Below, piece after piece: positions 1 to 9,865 of a DNA stretch of 64,000 bases. The notes under the pieces were generated by a model, which was not told the origin of the DNA, did no database searches, and worked only from the letters and a program-made list of their open reading frames with translations. Source of the stretch: Streptomyces tauricus (lineage in GTDB: Bacteria > Actinomycetota > Actinomycetes > Streptomycetales > Streptomycetaceae); contig NZ_BMVY01000002.1 of the NCBI RefSeq assembly GCF_014650955.1, positions 372,001 to 436,000 of the forward strand. Direction: 5' to 3'. Made by a program: the position numbers and the translations under genes. Position 1 is the first letter of the stretch, and each line of letters begins with the position of its first letter.

Positions 1-1
1 C

Positions 2-649
2 CAGGTGTCGTCGGCGTACGACCTGACCCTGTTCGCCCGCTCCGGCCTGCAGAACGAGGACTTCCGCGAGTACTGCTCGACGGTCCGCGCGAAGTTCCCC
101 GGCGAGACGAAGAAGAACAAGAAGGGCAAGACGACCCGCGGCACCTTCGAGATCCAGAACACCAACCGGCTGCTGACCGGCGACTACGGCCTGGACGCCT
201 ATCAGGGCATTGCGGGTGTGAAGAACGGCAACACCACGAACGCGGGCGCGACCTTCACCGGGGTCGCCGAGCGGGACGGCAGGGTCCTGCTCGTCACGGT
301 CATGAACCCGGAGAAGCAGGAGCACGACCAGGTCTACAAGGAGACCGCCGAACTCCTCGACTGGGGTTTCAAGGCTTCCGGCAAGGTCTCCCCGGTGGGC
401 GAGCTGGTGCCGCCGAAGAGCGCGGACACGGGCGCGCAGCCGGGCGCGAACGCCTCCGGTGAGGCGGGCGGTTCGGGTGACGGCGCGGCCTCGTCGAAGC
501 CGGTCGCGGCCTCCTCGGAGCAGGGCGGTTCGGGTGGTGTCGGCATCGCCCTGGCGATCACCGGCGGCGTTCTCGCCCTGCTCGCCGCCGGCGTGTTCCT
601 GATCAACCGCCGCTGGCCGCTGCCGGAGCTGATGCGTCGCCGCCGCTGA
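2..649 (+). CDS. D-alanyl-D-alanine carboxypeptidase (peptidase S11), C-terminal part
   Basis: The N-terminus lies outside the window, so the SxxK and SxN motifs are not visible. The visible 215 residues include GVKNGNTTNAG, which sits where family S11 penicillin-binding proteins carry the KTG box, here with Asn for Thr. A Ser/Gly/Ala-rich linker follows, then one hydrophobic segment (GIALAITGGVLALLAAG) and a short Arg-rich tail. This is the usual layout of a C-terminally anchored carboxypeptidase facing the cell wall, which trims the terminal D-Ala of peptidoglycan stem peptides. Its last 47 bases overlap the end of the convergent YihY gene. Family assignment is firm; the exact paralogue is not. 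Confidence 0.85.
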   Translation, partial: QVSSAYDLTLFARSGLQNEDFREYCSTVRAKFPGETKKNKKGKTTRGTFEIQNTNRLLTGDYGLDAYQGIAGVKNGNTTNAGATFTGVAERDGRVLLVTVMNPEKQEHDQVYKETAELLDWGFKASGKVSPVGELVPPKSADTGAQPGANASGEAGGSGDGAASSKPVAASSEQGGSGGVGIALAITGGVLALLAAGVFLINRRWPLPELMRRRR

Positions 650-1535
650 GTTCCGCCGAGTCGTCCGTCCCGGCCGGCTCGGGCGTCTCCTTGTGCTCCG
701 TCGCCGTCCAGGCCGCGCAGAAGAGCAGCAGCTTGGACGTGAAGTTGATCCACAGCAGCAGGGCGACGGGCACCCCGAACGCCCCGTACATGCTCTTCGC
801 CGCGACTCCCTGGATATAGCCGCTGAGCAGCAGTTTCAGCAGTTCGAACCCGGCGGCGCCGATCAGCGCGGCGACGACGAGGCGGCGCCGCTCCGGCTGG
901 ACACCGGGGAGCAGCGTCAGTAGGTACAGGAGCAGCAGGAAGGCGGCGAGGACGGCCACGGCGAACGCGGCCACCCTCAGCAGCACCCCGCCCCAGCCGC
1001 CCTCGTCGATCCCGAGCTGCCGGGTGGTCCAGCCCACGGCGGTCGACGCGAGGGTGGAGGCGGCGATCGTGACGAGTGCGGCGCCGCCGAGGCCGACGAG
1101 TACGCCGCCGTCCACGAGCTTGCGCAGGATCGGGTTCTCCTCCTCGTCCGGCAGCTCCCAGACGGCGCGCAGGCACTCGCGCATCGAGCCGACCCAGCCG
1201 ATGCCGGTGAAGAGCAGCAGGGCGCCCGCGATGAGTCCGACCGTGCCGGCGTTCTCGACGAGAGCGCCGATGTCGAGCTGTTCGGCGATACCGGGGATCT
1301 GCTCGGTGATCTTGTCCTCGAGCGTCCGCACCCCCTTCTCGTCGAGGGTCGCGGCGGCGATCGCGGCGGCCACGGTGATCAGCGGGAAGAGCGCGATGAA
1401 GCTGATGAAGGTCATCGCCGCGGCGAGCCGCGTCCACTTCACCCGGTCCAGTCGTTCGTACGAGCGCCAGGCGTGCGTGAGCATCAGCCGTGCGACCAAC
1501 GGGCCCACTACGGGGAGCTTTTTCAGCCAGTCCAT
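603..1535 (-). CDS. YihY/virulence factor BrkB family membrane protein
   Basis: The 310-residue protein has about six hydrophobic segments and the family's N-terminal signature (TRLAAAMTFISFIALFPL), followed by a glycine-rich core. The start is placed at the ATG at 1535 (MDWLKKLPVVG), because the longer frame would run through the GtrA gene. The C-terminus is a soluble Ala/Gly/Ser tail. It is the last gene of a leftward cluster PAP2-UbiA-GtrA-YihY, and its start overlaps the GtrA end by 13 bases, so co-translation is likely. The molecular role of YihY proteins is unsettled. Its place in this cluster hints at a link to lipid-linked sugar handling, but that is only an inference. Confidence 0.85.
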   Translation of the reverse strand: MDWLKKLPVVGPLVARLMLTHAWRSYERLDRVKWTRLAAAMTFISFIALFPLITVAAAIAAATLDEKGVRTLEDKITEQIPGIAEQLDIGALVENAGTVGLIAGALLLFTGIGWVGSMRECLRAVWELPDEEENPILRKLVDGGVLVGLGGAALVTIAASTLASTAVGWTTRQLGIDEGGWGGVLLRVAAFAVAVLAAFLLLLYLLTLLPGVQPERRRLVVAALIGAAGFELLKLLLSGYIQGVAAKSMYGAFGVPVALLLWINFTSKLLLFCAAWTATEHKETPEPAGTDDSAELSGGDASAPAAASGG

Positions 1536-2005
1536 GATCCGACTCTGCCCTCGCCTCGGAAAACCAATGTCCTGGTACCCCAAAAGCGCAGGACCGTAGC
1601 GAGCGCCATACCGATCCCCGCGCCCGACACGGTGTCCGCGCGCGGGGAGGTGAACCCGAGGCCGTAGTGGCTGACGAGGATGCACAGCAGCTGCACCAGG
1701 GCTCCCGCGATGTTCACCCCGAAGAAGATCCCGTACTGGAGCAGGCCCGGGGTCGTGTGCCGGTACGTGCCCAGCGCGTTGCCCGCGTACGCGACCGAGC
1801 AGCCCGCCACGAACGACAGGGCCTTGGCGGTCAGCGGATCGAGCCCTGCCGGGCCGCGCAGCCAGAGGAAGAGGGCGAGGTCGGCGGCGTACGCGACCAG
1901 TCCCGCGGCGGCGAAGCCGAGCAGTTCCCGGCGTTGCGGCCGACGCGCGCGAGGTGAGGGCGCCCGGTGTACGCCCGCTGTCTCCGCGCTCTGCGCCCCG
2001 CTCAC
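1523..2005 (-). CDS. GtrA family membrane protein
   Basis: This is a 160-residue protein with four predicted transmembrane helices (for example LLGFAAAGLVAYAADLALFL), the size and shape of GtrA proteins. The family acts on polyprenyl-linked sugars or recruits glycosyltransferases at the membrane; Rv3789 of Mycobacterium tuberculosis belongs to it and lies beside dprE1. The GTG start at 2005 overlaps the TGA of the upstream prenyltransferase gene (GTGA), which implies translational coupling. Longer versions of the frame run antisense-like through the UbiA gene and are rejected. Here the protein probably serves the polyprenyl-phosphopentose made by the neighbouring genes. Confidence 0.85.
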   Translation of the reverse strand: MSGAQSAETAGVHRAPSPRARRPQRRELLGFAAAGLVAYAADLALFLWLRGPAGLDPLTAKALSFVAGCSVAYAGNALGTYRHTTPGLLQYGIFFGVNIAGALVQLLCILVSHYGLGFTSPRADTVSGAGIGMALATVLRFWGTRTLVFRGEGRVGSWTG

Positions 2006-3039
2006 CAGTTGGCCACCGCCAGGCCGTACATGGCGAGCCAGGCCACGCCGATGAGGGCGAGCGCCCGGTCGCGCAGGACCACGTCCTCGGGTTCGCCCGC
2101 GGTGCCCCGGTCGGCGAAGACCGCGTACCGCAGGACGGCGAGGATGAAGGCGACCATCGACAGCTGGCGCCAGGGCAGCACGCTGGTGTGCGGCAGCCCG
2201 CCCTCCTCCAGGGCCCACAGGCAGTAACCGAGGACGGCGACCGAGGCGGCGAGCTGCCAGACGAAGCGCAGATAGCCGACGGTGTACTCGGTGAGCAACG
2301 CGCGCGTGGCGCCCGCTTTCCCGGCCATCTGGACGGCCTCGGAGTAGCGCTTGGCGGACACCATGAAGAGCGCGCCGAAGCCGGTGGTGATCAGGAACCA
2401 GCGCGACAGCGGGATGCCGAGCGCGAGGCCGCCGATCATGGCCCGCATCAGGAACCCGGTGGTCACGACGGCGAGATCGACGACCAGGACGTGCTTGAGG
2501 CTGATGCAGTACGCGAACTGCATCCCCAGGTAGGCGGTCAGCAGCGCCGAGGTGAGCGGTGAGCACACGAAGGCGGCCACGGCCGGGGCGACGACCGCGA
2601 GAACGATCCCTACGGAGTAGGCGACCGGGACGGGTACCACGCCCGCGGCGACCGGCCGGTGACGCTTGACCGGGTGGGCGCGGTCGGCGTCGGCGTCCCG
2701 TGCGTCGTTGACCAGGTAGACACTCGCCGCGCAGGCCGTGAACAGCACGAAGACGAGGGAGACCTGGACGAGGGCGTGGCGGGAGAAGAGCTCGCCCGCG
2801 GCGGCCGGAGCGGCGACGACGAGGACGTTCTTGACCCACTGTTTCGGACGGGCGGTCCTGATGAGCCCCTTCAGGAGGCCACTTCCCGGCGCGGCGGACG
2901 ACTTCCCCCGCGCCTTCTCCGGACTCCCCTGGTTCTCCGGACTCCCCGGATTCCCCGGACTGCCCGGACTGCCCGGACTGCCCGGACTTCCTGGGCTCTT
3001 CGGACCCTTTTCACTGCCCAGAAGGGCCGACTCAGCCAT
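2002..3039 (-). CDS. ubiA: UbiA-family decaprenyl-phosphate phosphoribosyltransferase-like protein
   Basis: The 345-residue integral membrane prenyltransferase carries the first Asp-rich motif as NDARDADADRAHP and many hydrophobic helices. It resembles the Rv3806c type (RPKQWVKNVLVVAAP near the start of the domain), which transfers 5-phosphoribose from PRPP to decaprenyl phosphate. The ATG at 3039 is chosen because AGGAG lies nine bases upstream; the GTG at 3045 would be only three bases from it. The first 45 residues are low complexity with tandem Gly-Ser-Pro triplets, unusual for the family. It overlaps PAP2 upstream and GtrA downstream. The substrate is inferred from neighbours: PAP2 phosphatase and divergent dprE1/dprE2. 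Confidence 0.88.
   Translation of the reverse strand: MAESALLGSEKGPKSPGSPGSPGSPGSPGNPGSPENQGSPEKARGKSSAAPGSGLLKGLIRTARPKQWVKNVLVVAAPAAAGELFSRHALVQVSLVFVLFTACAASVYLVNDARDADADRAHPVKRHRPVAAGVVPVPVAYSVGIVLAVVAPAVAAFVCSPLTSALLTAYLGMQFAYCISLKHVLVVDLAVVTTGFLMRAMIGGLALGIPLSRWFLITTGFGALFMVSAKRYSEAVQMAGKAGATRALLTEYTVGYLRFVWQLAASVAVLGYCLWALEEGGLPHTSVLPWRQLSMVAFILAVLRYAVFADRGTAGEPEDVVLRDRALALIGVAWLAMYGLAVANW
2944..2997 (-). repeat. In-frame 9-bp repeats encoding Gly-Ser-Pro triplets
   Basis: Near-identical 9-bp units (CCGGACTGC on the plus strand) encode consecutive Gly-Ser-Pro or Gly-Asn-Pro triplets in the N-terminal extension of the UbiA-like protein. The repeat is collagen-like in composition but short. 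It is likely cytosolic and variable in length between strains. Confidence 0.8.
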
Positions 3040-3553
3040 GGTCACGGACTCCTGTCATCCAGCGGGCACCGAGCCGGGCCGTCACCGCGCCGAGGGCGGC
3101 GCCCGCGGCGACGTCCGAGGGGTAGTGGACGCCGACGACCACCCGCGACACGCACATCGCGGCGGCCAGCGCGGGCACCACGCGCGCGCCGAGCGCCCCG
3201 AAGGCCACGGCGGCGGCCACCGCGGACGTGGCGTGCGAACTGGGGAAGGAGTGCCGGCCCGCCGTGCGGACCAGCGGCTCGACATGGCCGGGACGCGGAC
3301 GGCGTACGAGCCGTTTCACGCCCATGCTGGCGAGGTGCGCGCCCGCGGTCAGGGCCGTGCCGCGCAGCCAGGCGCCGCGCCGCTCCCGGTCGGTGGCGGC
3401 TCCCGCGAGGCCCGCCGCGAGCCACAGCGCGCCGTGTTCGCCGGCCAGGGACAGGGTCCGCGCCGCGGCGGCGACTCGGGGGCCGGTGCCGCGTGCGTGG
3501 AGGGCCGTGAGGATCCGGTGGTCCAGGTCAGGGCGCTCGTCGTGGTGGTCCAT
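3032..3553 (-). CDS. PAP2-family lipid phosphatase
   Basis: The 173-residue protein shows all three PAP2 motifs: KRLVRRPRP, then PSSHATS, then SRVVVGVHYPSDV, whose His is the nucleophile. It has several short hydrophobic segments. Rv3807c, the mycobacterial equivalent beside UbiA Rv3806c, is the proposed phosphatase converting decaprenylphosphoryl-5-phosphoribose to decaprenylphosphoryl-ribose. Here the gene is first in the leftward cluster, overlaps the UbiA-like gene, and is divergent from dprE1. The position strongly suggests the same step, although PAP2 enzymes also act on other lipid phosphates such as undecaprenyl pyrophosphate. Confidence 0.88.
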   Translation of the reverse strand: MDHHDERPDLDHRILTALHARGTGPRVAAAARTLSLAGEHGALWLAAGLAGAATDRERRGAWLRGTALTAGAHLASMGVKRLVRRPRPGHVEPLVRTAGRHSFPSSHATSAVAAAVAFGALGARVVPALAAAMCVSRVVVGVHYPSDVAAGAALGAVTARLGARWMTGVRDHG

Positions 3554-3649
3554 GGGGACTCACTGTTCACGTCAACACCGCTACATCTCCGGCAATATTG
3601 AGCGACATCCCATTAATCACCCATTTCGGGGAGGAAAGGTGTGCAGAGG

Positions 3650-3688
3650 GATGTTAGGTAACTAAAGACATCTTCCGCTCGATACGGT
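3650..3688. promoter_or_regulatory. Divergent promoter region of the DPA-like locus, with imperfect inverted repeat
   Basis: Within the 142-bp gap between PAP2 and dprE1 an imperfect inverted repeat (GATGTTAG, then CTAAAGACATC) spans 3650-3672. A TACGGT box (TANNNT) lies at 3683-3688, seven bases before the dprE1 ATG, which would give a leaderless or near-leaderless transcript. No good -35 hexamer is seen. The inverted repeat could be an operator; no regulator gene lies next to it. Confidence 0.4.
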
Positions 3689-3695
3689 CACTGGC

Positions 3696-5051
3696 ATGCC
3701 TACCGACACGGTTTCCGTCACGGGGTGGGGCCGCACCGCTCCCACCGCAGCCCGCCTGGTGCGCCCCCGTTCGTACGAGGAGGCCGTGGCGGCCGTCCGG
3801 GAGTGCGGGGCCCGCGGAGGCATCGCCCGGGGCCTGGGACGGGCGTACGGGGACGCGGCGCAGAACGCGGGCGGGGCCGTGTTCGACATGACGGGGCTCG
3901 ACCTCGTCCACGCGATCGACGTGGACGGCGGGACCGTGCTGTGCGGCGCCGGCGTCTCCCTGCACCGCCTCATGGAGGTACTGCTGCCGCTGGGCTGGTT
4001 CGTGCCGGTGACCCCCGGGACCCGCTATGTGACGGTCGGCGGGGCGATCGGCGCGGACATCCACGGCAAGAACCACCATGTGTCCGGCTCGTTCGCCCGG
4101 CACGTCCTGTCCTTCGAACTGCTGACCGCCGACGGGCAGATCCGCATGGTGGACCGGGGCACGCCCCTGTTCGACGCCACGGCGGGCGGGATGGGTCTGA
4201 CCGGCGTCATCCTGACGGCCACCGTCCGGCTGCAGCCCGTCGAGACGTCGTTGATGTCCGTCGACACCGAACGCGCCACGGACCTGGACGACCTGATGGC
4301 CCGCCTCACGGCGACCGACCACCGCTACCGCTACTCGGTCGCCTGGATCGACCTGCTGGCCCGGGGCGCGTCCATGGGCCGCTCGGTGCTGACCCGGGGC
4401 GACCACGCTCCCCTGGAGGCGCTGGCCGGCCGCACGCGCGCGCGGAGAGCCCCGTTGGAGTTCCGCCCCGGCCGTCTTCCCGCGGCGCCCTCCTTCGTCC
4501 CCGAGGGCCTGCTCGGCCGTACGACGGTTGGCCTCTTCAACGAGCTCTGGTACCGCAAGGCACCTCACGCGCGCGTGGGCGAACTCCAGCGGATGTCCAC
4601 CTTCTTCCACCCGCTCGACGGCGTGCCGCACTGGAACCGCGTCTACGGACGCGGCGGTTTCGTGCAGTACCAGTTCGCCGTCGGCTACGGGCAGGAGGAG
4701 ACCCTGCGCCGGATCGTGCACCGCATCTCGCAGCGCCGCTGCCCCTCCTTCCTCGCCGTCCTGAAGCGGTTCGGCGAGGGCGACCCGGGCTGGCTGTCCT
4801 TCCCGATGCCCGGCTGGACCCTCGCCCTCGACATCCCCGCGAACCTGCCGGGGCTCGGCGGCTTCCTCGACGAACTGGACGAGGAGGTCGCCGCGGCCGA
4901 CGGGCGGGTCTACCTGGCCAAGGACTCCCGGCTGCGGCCCGAACTGCTCACGGCGATGTACCCGCGGCTCGACGAGTTCCGGGCGCTGCGCGCGGAGCTG
5001 GACCCGCGGTCCGTCTTCACCTCCGACCTGTCCCGGCGCCTCGGCCTCTGA
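3696..5051 (+). CDS. dprE1: Decaprenylphosphoryl-beta-D-ribose oxidase-like FAD enzyme
   Basis: The 451-residue protein is a VAO-type FAD-binding oxidoreductase (FAD domain about residues 15-190, then a substrate-cap domain). It keeps DprE1 landmarks: RGLGRAYGDAAQNAGG, GADIHGKNHH with the active-site His, LSFPMPGW and AKDSR with the conserved Lys. DprE1 oxidises the 2'-OH of polyprenylphosphoryl-ribose to a keto sugar, the first half of epimerisation to arabinose. The position of M. tuberculosis Cys387, the benzothiazinone target, is Ala377 here. dprE2 follows after 59 bases. The ATG has no clear Shine-Dalgarno, consistent with the TACGGT box just upstream. Confidence 0.92.
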   Translation: MPTDTVSVTGWGRTAPTAARLVRPRSYEEAVAAVRECGARGGIARGLGRAYGDAAQNAGGAVFDMTGLDLVHAIDVDGGTVLCGAGVSLHRLMEVLLPLGWFVPVTPGTRYVTVGGAIGADIHGKNHHVSGSFARHVLSFELLTADGQIRMVDRGTPLFDATAGGMGLTGVILTATVRLQPVETSLMSVDTERATDLDDLMARLTATDHRYRYSVAWIDLLARGASMGRSVLTRGDHAPLEALAGRTRARRAPLEFRPGRLPAAPSFVPEGLLGRTTVGLFNELWYRKAPHARVGELQRMSTFFHPLDGVPHWNRVYGRGGFVQYQFAVGYGQEETLRRIVHRISQRRCPSFLAVLKRFGEGDPGWLSFPMPGWTLALDIPANLPGLGGFLDELDEEVAAADGRVYLAKDSRLRPELLTAMYPRLDEFRALRAELDPRSVFTSDLSRRLGL

Positions 5052-5110
5052 CGCCGGCCATCCCGCCGCCACCGCCCTGTCGGCCCCCTCCCCCATAGGA
5101 GTTCGGTTCC

Positions 5111-5866
5111 ATGAAGGACGCCTTCGGCATCCCGCAGTCCCTGCTGATCCTCGGCGGCACGTCCGAGATCGGGCTGGCCACCGCACGGCGGCTGATCACC
5201 CGCCGCACCCGCACGGTGTGGCTCGCGGGCCGCCCCTCGCCCGGCCTCGAATCGGCCGCCACCGGACTGCGCGAACTCGGCGCGGACGTCCGTACCGTCG
5301 ACTTCGACGCACTCGACCCCGACGCCCACGAGGCGGCCCTCGGCAAGGTCTTCGCCGAGGGCGACATCGACATGGTCCTGCTCGCGTTCGGCGTCCTCGG
5401 CGACCAGTCGCACGACGAGAACGAGCCCGGCGCGGCGGTACGGGTCGCGCAGACCAACTACACGGGCGCCGTCTCGTCGGGCCTGGTGTGCGCGCGGGCA
5501 CTCCAGACGCAGGGCCACGGCTCCCTGGTGGTGCTCTCCTCGGTGGCGGGCGAGCGGGCCCGCCGCGCCAACTTCATCTACGGCTCCAGCAAGGCGGGCC
5601 TCGACGCGTTCACCCAGGGCCTGGGAGACGCGCTGTACGGCACGGGCGTCCACGTGATGGTCGTACGCCCCGGCTTCGTCCGCTCCAAGATGACGGAGGG
5701 CCTGGAGGAGGCCCCGCTGGCGACCACCCCGGAAGCGGTTGCCACAGCCATCGAAACGGGCCTGCGCCGCCGCTCCGAAACGGTGTGGGTACCGGGCGCG
5801 CTACGGGTGGTCATGTCGGCCCTGCGACACGTCCCGCGAGGGGTGTTCCGCCGCCTGCCGCTGTAG
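5111..5866 (+). CDS. dprE2: Decaprenylphosphoryl-2-keto-ribose reductase-like SDR
   Basis: This 251-residue short-chain dehydrogenase has the NAD(P)-binding motif GGTSEIGLATA (residues 15-25), the conserved NYTG, Ser in VVLSSVAGERARRAN and the catalytic YGSSK (Tyr157, Lys161). The extended C-terminal region with VPGALRVVMSALRHVPRGVFRRL is typical of DprE2 rather than a generic ketoreductase. DprE2 reduces the 2-keto intermediate made by DprE1 to polyprenylphosphoryl-arabinose. An AGGAG lies about 10 bases before the ATG. It follows dprE1 directly, so both should be made from one transcript. Confidence 0.92.
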   Translation: MKDAFGIPQSLLILGGTSEIGLATARRLITRRTRTVWLAGRPSPGLESAATGLRELGADVRTVDFDALDPDAHEAALGKVFAEGDIDMVLLAFGVLGDQSHDENEPGAAVRVAQTNYTGAVSSGLVCARALQTQGHGSLVVLSSVAGERARRANFIYGSSKAGLDAFTQGLGDALYGTGVHVMVVRPGFVRSKMTEGLEEAPLATTPEAVATAIETGLRRRSETVWVPGALRVVMSALRHVPRGVFRRLPL

Positions 5867-5964
5867 CCGCACCCCTGAAGGGCGCGGGGATCGGCGTGGG
5901 GAACGGCGCGGGCAACCGCATCCGGCCCGCACGGACGCACTACCTGTCTGCCTGTCTACCTGTT

Positions 5965-7185
5965 CTACCTGTCGAGCGACACGATGACGGTCTTGTTCAC
6001 CGGGTCACCGCTCTGGTTGACCTGGACACGGCCTACGCCGAGAACCTGGTCGGTCCCGGGCACGGCCACCACGGCGGACAGCCACAGCGACTGCCGCGAG
6101 TCGGCCCGGACCCCACCCCCGTCGGGCAGCCGGGGCCGCCCGATCTTCGTACAGACGCCGTCGCCGGTGACGTAGCGGCTGTCGTCCAGGAGGAGCCCGC
6201 CGGTGCCGTCCCGGGCCACGGGGACCCGCCCGGCGCAGTCGCCCTTCGCGTCGGCCACCTTGCTCCAGCGGGAGCCGTCCCAGCGCAGCCGTACCGCCCC
6301 TTCCTCCGGGTCTTCCTCCACCCCCTCGCCGGCGTTGAAGCTGTGCGCGCCGTACGCACGGACGTCGTCGGCGGCGAAGGCGAGGATGCGGGCGACCGAG
6401 GCGCTCGGCTCGGCGGGCACCGGGTCCGGGAAGCGGTATTCGGGCATGTCGGCCTGCCGCCAGGCCCTGCCGTCCCAGTGCACGGCGGCCGGCTGCTGCA
6501 TCTCGTGGCCGTCGGTGCCGTCACCGGTGCTGCGGTATCCGGCCGCCCACAGGTCGTCGGCGGCGACGCCGTCGAGCGAGGTGGCGGTGACGCCGTCGGG
6601 CAGCGGGGCGGCGGTCCACCGCGTGCCGTCCCAGTGCTGGAACCGGGACCCGGTGGCCAGGACCCAGATGTCGTCGGCCGCGAACGCCTTCATCTCCGTG
6701 ACCCGGCCGCCGCCGGGAAGCCGCGGCAGAACGGTCCACTCCGTACCGTCCCAGTGCGCCGTCCGCGACGTGGTCGTGTCCTGCCGCGCGGCCGTCAGCA
6801 GGAACTCCCCGGAGCCCAGGCCGTCGAGTCGGGCCTGGTGGACGCTGTCGCCGAGCGCCGCGGGCATCGGCTGCCGCTTCCACCGCGTGCCGTCGCGGTG
6901 CAGCAGGAACCCTTCACTGGACGCCAGCTCGACGGACGAGGTCTCGACGGACGAGGGGTCCGTGCTCTCCGTGACCGTGCCGACGGCCCAGACGTCGTCG
7001 GCGCCGTTCGCCAGCACGTCCGACAGGCTGCCCTCGTCGAGGATCTCGTCGTACGCCCAGCTCATCCCGGACGACTTCGCCCCGCCGTCACCGCGAGTCC
7101 CGCGACCGCCGCCCTCGCCGGCGCCCGTACCGCATCCGGTCAGCGCGAGGCCGAGTACGGCGAGTCCCGTCACGATCTTGCGCAT
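5965..7185 (-). CDS. Secreted lipoprotein with repeated HWDGTxW motifs (probable beta-propeller)
   Basis: The start at 7185 gives a clean lipoprotein signal (MRKIVTGLAVLGLALTGC, lipidated Cys18). The mature part has five repeats combining a (A)xDD(V/I/L)W strand with HWDGTxW about 20-30 residues later (HWDGTEW, HWDGTRW, HWDGRAW, RWDGSRW and a degenerate RDGTRW). This spacing suggests five or more beta-propeller blades on the outer face of the membrane. No catalytic residues can be named. It is convergent with dprE2, and no partner gene is evident. Confidence 0.75.
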   Translation of the reverse strand: MRKIVTGLAVLGLALTGCGTGAGEGGGRGTRGDGGAKSSGMSWAYDEILDEGSLSDVLANGADDVWAVGTVTESTDPSSVETSSVELASSEGFLLHRDGTRWKRQPMPAALGDSVHQARLDGLGSGEFLLTAARQDTTTSRTAHWDGTEWTVLPRLPGGGRVTEMKAFAADDIWVLATGSRFQHWDGTRWTAAPLPDGVTATSLDGVAADDLWAAGYRSTGDGTDGHEMQQPAAVHWDGRAWRQADMPEYRFPDPVPAEPSASVARILAFAADDVRAYGAHSFNAGEGVEEDPEEGAVRLRWDGSRWSKVADAKGDCAGRVPVARDGTGGLLLDDSRYVTGDGVCTKIGRPRLPDGGGVRADSRQSLWLSAVVAVPGTDQVLGVGRVQVNQSGDPVNKTVIVSLDR

Positions 7186-7285
7186 GATCCCCCTGGACCT
7201 TCGTCCCTGATCCCGAGAACCCGAGATCATCCGATCCCGTGATCATCTGATCCCGCGATCGGCCGATCGCGGTGTTGCGGGCCGG

Positions 7286-7900
7286 TCAGCAGGCCGGGAG
7301 CGGGCCCCGTTCCACATGGGCCGCCTGCGGCGGTACGACCGCGCCTCCGAAGACGTAGTCGCGCAGCCTGCGCCACACACCGTCGGGCCCCTGCTCGTAG
7401 AGCGCGAAGCCGGTGCACGGCCAGTGCGCCTCGTACTCCGCCAGTTCCTCGAAGGCGCGGTCCATCGCCTCGTCGTCGATGCCGTGCGCCACGGTCACAT
7501 GGGGGTGGTACGGGAACTGCAGCTCGCGCGCCACGGGCCCGGAGGCGTCCCGGACCTGCTTCTGCAGCCAGGTGCAGGCCTCGGCACCCTCGACCACCTG
7601 CACGAACACGACCGGGGACAGCGGACGGAACGTTCCCGTCCCGTGCAGCCGCATCGAGAAGGGGCGGCCGGCCGCCGCGACCTCCACGAGATGCGTCTCG
7701 ATCGCGGGCAGCGCCGACCGCTCGACCTCGGTCGGCGGCAGCAGTGTGACGTGGGTGGGAATGCCGGAAGCCGCGGGGTCGCCGAAGCCCGCGCGCCGCT
7801 CCTGGAGCAGGCTGCCGTGTGGCTCCGGGACCGCGATCGACACACCGATCGTTACGGTCCCCACGTCGTCTCCTGTCGTCGTGCCGATGTTCTGTTCCAC
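7286..7900 (-). CDS. 2H phosphoesterase (2'-5' RNA ligase family)
   Basis: The 204-residue protein has the two HxTx motifs that define the 2H superfamily: HVTL (His50, Thr52) and HVTV (His134, Thr136), in the usual bilobal arrangement. Family members act on 2'-5' or cyclic phosphodiester bonds in RNA or nucleotides. The substrate cannot be told from sequence. The first 15 residues are poorly conserved in character, so a GTG a few codons in could be the true start. It stands alone downstream of trpS with a 163-bp gap. Confidence 0.8.
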   Translation of the reverse strand: MEQNIGTTTGDDVGTVTIGVSIAVPEPHGSLLQERRAGFGDPAASGIPTHVTLLPPTEVERSALPAIETHLVEVAAAGRPFSMRLHGTGTFRPLSPVVFVQVVEGAEACTWLQKQVRDASGPVARELQFPYHPHVTVAHGIDDEAMDRAFEELAEYEAHWPCTGFALYEQGPDGVWRRLRDYVFGGAVVPPQAAHVERGPLPAC

Positions 7901-8063
7901 CGTGTTGGCGTTCCGGTCGGGCGAGGGTCGCCGCCGGTTCGGCTATCGACTGTACGGCGGTGCAGGCCCGTTCCGGATGTCGTGCCGGTGTTGTCCTGGT
8001 CTCGTCCCGGCCGTCGTACGGGCTCCCCTGCGGGCTCCCGTACCGGCGGCCGATGCTCGGCGA

Positions 8064-9857
<1,794 letters not shown>

Positions 9858-9865
<8 letters not shown>

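Noticed and set aside
5218..7242. 674-residue plus-strand frame over dprE2 and the lipoprotein
   Set aside because: It runs through dprE2 out of frame and opposes the lipoprotein. No motif is present.
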